Below are positions 60,933 to 64,000 of a stretch of DNA of 64,000 bases, piece after piece. The first letter of the stretch is position 1, and each line of letters starts with the position of its first letter. A program made the translations under genes and the position numbers. The stretch lies in contig NZ_JBFAAI010000001.1 of NCBI RefSeq assembly GCF_040639655.1, forward strand, positions 806,001 through 870,000, given 5' to 3'. The notes under the pieces are model-generated. The model made no database searches and had not been told where the DNA came from. It saw nothing but the letters and a program-made list of their open reading frames with translations. This DNA is from Actinoplanes sp040639655. GTDB taxonomy: Bacteria; Actinomycetota; Actinomycetes; Mycobacteriales; Micromonosporaceae.

Positions 60933-62030
60933 ATGAGCGGTGGTGACCACCTCGACTTCGAGATCCGTCCGAACCCGGCACCCGTCAGCGACGCGGACCG
61001 CGCCGCCATGCTGGCCAGCCCCGGTTTCGGCCGCATCTTCACCGACCACATGGTCACGGTGCGCTACGCCGACGGCAAAGGCTGGTATGAGCCTCGCGTC
61101 GAAGCCCGCGCGCCGATCCCGATGGACCCGGCAAGCGCCGTCCTGCACTACGCGCAGGAGATCTTCGAGGGCCTGAAGGCGTACACGACACCGGACGGCG
61201 GTGTCGCGATGTTCCGCCCCGACGCCAACGCCAACCGGTTCAACCAGTCCGCGGCCCGGATGGCGATGCCGGCCCTGCCGGTCGAGACGTTCCTCCAGTC
61301 CCTGCACGAGATCATCAAGATCGACCGCAACTGGATCCCGGAGGATCCCGAGGGCAGCCTCTACCTGCGCCCGTTCGCCTACGCGAGCGAGGTGTTCCTC
61401 GGCGTCCGCCCCGCGAACGAATACCTCTACCTGGTCATCGCCTCCCCGGTCGGGCCGTACTTCTCCGGCGGCGTCAAGCCGGTCAGCATCTGGGTGACCC
61501 CCGACTTCACCCGTGCGGCCCCCGGCGGCACCGGTGCGGCCAAGTGCGGCGGCAACTACGCGGCCGGCCTCTCCGCCCAGGCGGAGGCCTCCGAACACGG
61601 CTGCGACCAGGTCGTCTACCTCGACGCGATCGAGCGCAAGTACATCGACGAGCTCGGCGGCATGAACGTTTTCCTCGTCCTCGACGACGGCAGCCTGATC
61701 ACCCCGCCGCTCACCGGCACCATCCTGCCGGGCATCACCCGCGACTCGGTTATCAAGCTGGCCGAACGGGCCGGCCGCAAGGTCGAGGAGCGTCCGATCA
61801 GCCTGGCGGAATGGCGCGAGGGTGCCGCCTCCGGCCGGGTCCGGGAGGCCTTCGCGTGCGGCACCGCCGCCGTGATCACGCCGATCGGCACGATCAAGAG
61901 CGAGGACGGCGCCTTCACCGTCGCCGACGGCGGCTCGGGCGAGGTCACCATGGCCATCCGCAAGGAACTGGTCGACATTCAGCGTGGCCGGGCCGAGGAC
62001 CCGTTCGGCTGGGTCCACCGAGTCCTTTAA
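60933..62030 (+). CDS. ilvE: Branched-chain amino acid aminotransferase
   Basis: 365 residues, class IV aminotransferase. PLP Lys204 in GAAKCGGNYAAGL; EIFEGLKAYTTPDGGVAMFRP and SLYLRPFAYASEVFLGVRP are family blocks; ELGGMNVFLVLDDGSLITPPL follows. It makes valine, leucine and isoleucine from their keto acids with glutamate. ATG 60933 is preferred over an in-frame ATG at 60867, which precedes the predicted transcription start and overlaps the leader hairpin. In mycobacteria ilvE is elsewhere, so its place after leuB is a local arrangement. Confidence 0.95.
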   Translation: MSGGDHLDFEIRPNPAPVSDADRAAMLASPGFGRIFTDHMVTVRYADGKGWYEPRVEARAPIPMDPASAVLHYAQEIFEGLKAYTTPDGGVAMFRPDANANRFNQSAARMAMPALPVETFLQSLHEIIKIDRNWIPEDPEGSLYLRPFAYASEVFLGVRPANEYLYLVIASPVGPYFSGGVKPVSIWVTPDFTRAAPGGTGAAKCGGNYAAGLSAQAEASEHGCDQVVYLDAIERKYIDELGGMNVFLVLDDGSLITPPLTGTILPGITRDSVIKLAERAGRKVEERPISLAEWREGAASGRVREAFACGTAAVITPIGTIKSEDGAFTVADGGSGEVTMAIRKELVDIQRGRAEDPFGWVHRVL

Positions 62031-62095
62031 CCCTTCTCCGGTACGGGTGGGAGCGCCGGCAAACGCACCCACCCCGTCCCGTGGCTACCACGCGA

Positions 62096-62123
62096 GCGCT
62101 GCGGTCCGTCCGGACCGCAGCGC
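62096..62123. terminator. Strong hairpin between ilvE and the Rpn-like gene
   Basis: Perfect 12-bp stem GCGCTGCGGTCC/GGACCGCAGCGC with a 4-nt loop between converging genes. No T-run on either side. Confidence 0.6.
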
Positions 62124-62218
62124 GCCCGCCGGGCGTGAGCGATCCCCCGCCGGTCATCGGCACCGGGTCACCGTATGACCGCCCGGTCCCGGGAGGCGGG
62201 GTGTATACCGGTTGGCAC

Positions 62219-63076
62219 TCACTCGGCGAGAGCGCCGCCCAGGTCCTCGACGCGTTCAGCGACGGTGGCGCGCTCAAGCCACTGATCAAGCTGTGCGCGA
62301 TCGATGCAGGCCGTGATCTTCGCTTGAGCCTCGTCGGAGACGTCAATTCCGCGCGCCTTGAGGACCTTGATGATGGAGTGCGCCTCACCGGCGGCGTATT
62401 GGCGTTGCGCCCACTCGCTCTTGTACGGGTGATCTGTGGTGGTCATGTAATCCTCCAGCAGCTTGCGGGTCGCAGCCGGCAGCACCGTGAGTACAAAGTC
62501 ATGGTACAGAGCTGCGCGGTCGGCCTCGATGGCGTCAAGGGCGCGAAACAACGCCTTGAACAGGGGAATCGGGTCGTTCTGGTCGGCGTGGGCGAGGGTG
62601 GACAGAATCGTCAGTTCAGGGAGGCGTTGCGCGGTCTCCGGGTCGGTGATGAGCGGTGTTTGTGCCGGGCCGAACGCCACCGGAAAGATCCGTGATGGCG
62701 GCAGGCTGATGAGGATCGGCTTGGCCGCCCAGTCGGCGACCGGCTGTTGCGGGCACAGCACCAGAAGAGTGACCGGGCAACCCAGCCGGGCATACAGAGT
62801 GGCCACGTAGGCGGGCCAGCTCCGCAGCTTTCGAGGGTCGATCTGACGCTGCACCTCGACCACGACTGAGAGGACCTTCTTCTCGCCGCGGGTCAGTGTG
62901 ACGACGGCGTCGGCTCGGTACTCGGTAGGGGCTACGTCGGTCAGGTCGGCTGAGGCGAGGTGAGCCTCGTCGTAATCGGGGAGGGCGCCTTGAAGGGGGC
63001 CGTCCAGGAGTTCCGCGGCCAGGGAGGGGCGGCCGCGGAACATGTCGATGAGGACTTCGTGCACCTGTGAGGGCAT
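62219..63076 (-). CDS. Rpn/PD-(D/E)XK-like nuclease-family protein
   Basis: 285 residues. MPSQVHEVLIDMFRGRPSLAAELLDG is the usual opening of a family common in streptomycetes and their relatives. EYRADAVVTLTRGEKKVLSVVVEVQ gives Asp and the ExQ pair of a PD-(D/E)XK-type active site (about 52-75), as in Rpn proteins; the C-terminal part is helical (MTTTDHPYKSEWAQRQYAAGE). Rpn proteins are DNA endonucleases that promote RecA-independent recombination; these actinobacterial relatives are uncharacterised. No transposon ends flank the gene. ATG 63076, weak ribosome site. Confidence 0.75.
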   Translation of the reverse strand: MPSQVHEVLIDMFRGRPSLAAELLDGPLQGALPDYDEAHLASADLTDVAPTEYRADAVVTLTRGEKKVLSVVVEVQRQIDPRKLRSWPAYVATLYARLGCPVTLLVLCPQQPVADWAAKPILISLPPSRIFPVAFGPAQTPLITDPETAQRLPELTILSTLAHADQNDPIPLFKALFRALDAIEADRAALYHDFVLTVLPAATRKLLEDYMTTTDHPYKSEWAQRQYAAGEAHSIIKVLKARGIDVSDEAQAKITACIDRAQLDQWLERATVAERVEDLGGALAE

Positions 63077-63146
63077 GGGGTTAGCGTACCGCTAGGTGTC
63101 GTATGAACGGTAGTCGCTAGTCACCATGACACGCGCCGAGTGCTGT

Positions 63147-63893
63147 CTAGAGGTCGGTGAGCAGGTGGGACCTCATGGCGGCCAGTTCGTCGTCGGTGAT
63201 GCCGATGTCCTTGGCGTAGGCCTCGACCGATCCGTGCAGTGCCCGCAGGTCGTCGAGGAACAGCAGTATCGCCTCGGCGGGGGAGTCGAACATGTGCTCA
63301 TTGCCCTTGACCGCCTCGGGAGCGGTGCGCAGGAGGTACTCGGTGAGCGGGCGCATCGCCTCGGTGGTCAGGGCGTAGTCGGCGGCGATGTCCCCGTCGG
63401 ACACCCCGAGCAGGGACAGCGTCAGCGCGCACACCGTGCCGGTCCGGTCCTTGCCGGCCATGCAGTGCACCACGACGGGGGCGGCCGCCGGGTCGGCGAT
63501 CACACGCAGCGATTCGGCGATGCCCTCGCGGCCGTCCTCGACGAAGTTCAGGTAGCGGTCGGCGAGCCAGCGTTCGTGCCGGGCGTCCTCGGGATGTTCG
63601 ATCTCCTCCCAGTCGACGTGCCGGATCACCAGGTTGCGGTAATCGACGCCGTGTTCCTCGGGGACGCGGCCGAACTTCTCCACCTCCAGCTCGCGCCGCA
63701 GGTCGATCACGGTGCGGATGCCGAGGGCGGCGAACGCCTCCCCGTCGGCCTCGCGCATCCGGTGCAGGGAGTCGGCCCGGAACATCCGCCGCCAGCGGAC
63801 CCGGCGTCCGTCGAGGCCGGCATAACCGCCGACGTCACGGAAGTTGTAGGCCTTCGTGAACGGAAGATTGCGTGAATACGATTCGGCCACCAC
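63147..63893 (-). CDS. Tyrosine-protein phosphatase (DSP/PtpB-like)
   Basis: 248 residues. The P-loop VHCMAGKDRTG (CX5R, about 145-155) and the N-terminal NFRDVGGYAGLDGRRVRWRRMFRAD match the bacterial Y_phosphatase3/PtpB family, which removes phosphate from tyrosine, serine/threonine or phosphoinositides. Lys and Asp in AGKDR are the PtpB-like variant. GTG 63893 is preceded at 6 nt by TAGGTT, so the mRNA is probably leaderless. Confidence 0.9.
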   Translation of the reverse strand: MVAESYSRNLPFTKAYNFRDVGGYAGLDGRRVRWRRMFRADSLHRMREADGEAFAALGIRTVIDLRRELEVEKFGRVPEEHGVDYRNLVIRHVDWEEIEHPEDARHERWLADRYLNFVEDGREGIAESLRVIADPAAAPVVVHCMAGKDRTGTVCALTLSLLGVSDGDIAADYALTTEAMRPLTEYLLRTAPEAVKGNEHMFDSPAEAILLFLDDLRALHGSVEAYAKDIGITDDELAAMRSHLLTDL

Positions 63894-63899
63894 GGCTCC

Positions 63900-63905
63900 A
63901 ACCTA
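63900..63905 (-). promoter_or_regulatory. -10 element TAGGTT, leaderless start of the phosphatase gene
   Basis: TAGGTT on the minus strand ends 6 nt before GTG 63893. The last ~95 bp of the window hold nothing else recognisable. Confidence 0.5.
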
Positions 63906-64000
63906 GCCGGAGCCGGCGACCTCCTCACCGGTCGATTTCGTCACCCTCGTCGTCTCAGCAAGTGGATTTCGGGCTCATGCCGTCCCATCCCGTGGCATGC

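Noticed and set aside
62219..63076. Transposase-like gene as evidence of a mobile element
   Set aside because: Related families are sometimes called PD-(D/E)XK transposases, but no inverted repeats or target duplications are visible nearby.

Overview
The window comes from a high-GC, Gram-positive actinobacterium. Evidence: about 70% GC by eye, frequent GTG starts, 4-bp GTGA stop/start overlaps, a GatCAB amidotransferase, and a gene order that matches the mycobacterial block running from etfB/etfA through iscS, mnmA, a MetE-like gene, ligA, gatC-gatA-gatB and ilvB-ilvN-ilvC to serA and leuB (known in M. tuberculosis as roughly Rv3029c to Rv2995c). The many secreted multidomain proteins and GGDEF-EAL proteins suggest a Micromonosporaceae member such as Actinoplanes. 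That genus call is inference.

Layout. 0-7 kb: a truncated PAS (Aer/MCP-like) gene, a DoxX/DUF6232 pair, an enoyl-CoA hydratase, a membrane-anchored Hsp70-like protein, a thiamine-diphosphate (ThDP) enzyme of the acetolactate synthase family, a PLDc_N membrane protein and two DUF202 proteins. 7-23 kb: the conserved block etfBA, iscS, mnmA, MetE-like, ligA, a GGDEF-EAL protein, gatCA, then an inserted M1 peptidase and small membrane protein, then gatB. 23-31 kb: membrane and secreted accessory proteins (three-repeat secreted protein, metallophosphoesterase, PQQ-type sugar dehydrogenase lipoprotein, PH-domain protein) and a PAS-GGDEF-EAL protein. 31-35.4 kb: a LacI regulator divergent from a carbohydrate ABC importer (binding lipoprotein and two permeases, no ATPase). 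35.5-49 kb: a secreted PKD-type protein, a SARP regulator divergent from a Tat-exported multicopper oxidase, an unknown protein coupled to it, a very large exported animal-type haem peroxidase with RTX and fibronectin repeats, and a membrane protein. 49-62 kb: branched-chain amino acid biosynthesis (ilvD, ilvBNC, serA, leuB, ilvE) with a third GGDEF-EAL gene between ilvD and ilvB. 62-64 kb: a PD-(D/E)XK (Rpn-like) protein and a tyrosine phosphatase.

How the genes work together. IlvB/N, IlvC, IlvD and IlvE give valine and isoleucine, and LeuB feeds leucine. The ilvBNC operon is preceded by a short leader peptide ending in Val-Leu-Ile and two hairpins, the second with a T-run, which is a textbook transcription attenuator. 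IscS supplies sulfur to MnmA for tRNA 2-thiouridine. GatCAB makes Gln-tRNA and/or Asn-tRNA by amidation. The SARP/multicopper oxidase/peroxidase segment looks like an extracellular oxidation module.

Several genes carry a TANNNT -10 hexamer exactly 6-8 nt before the start codon, which predicts leaderless mRNAs. No tRNA, rRNA, CRISPR array, insertion sequence or prophage was seen.
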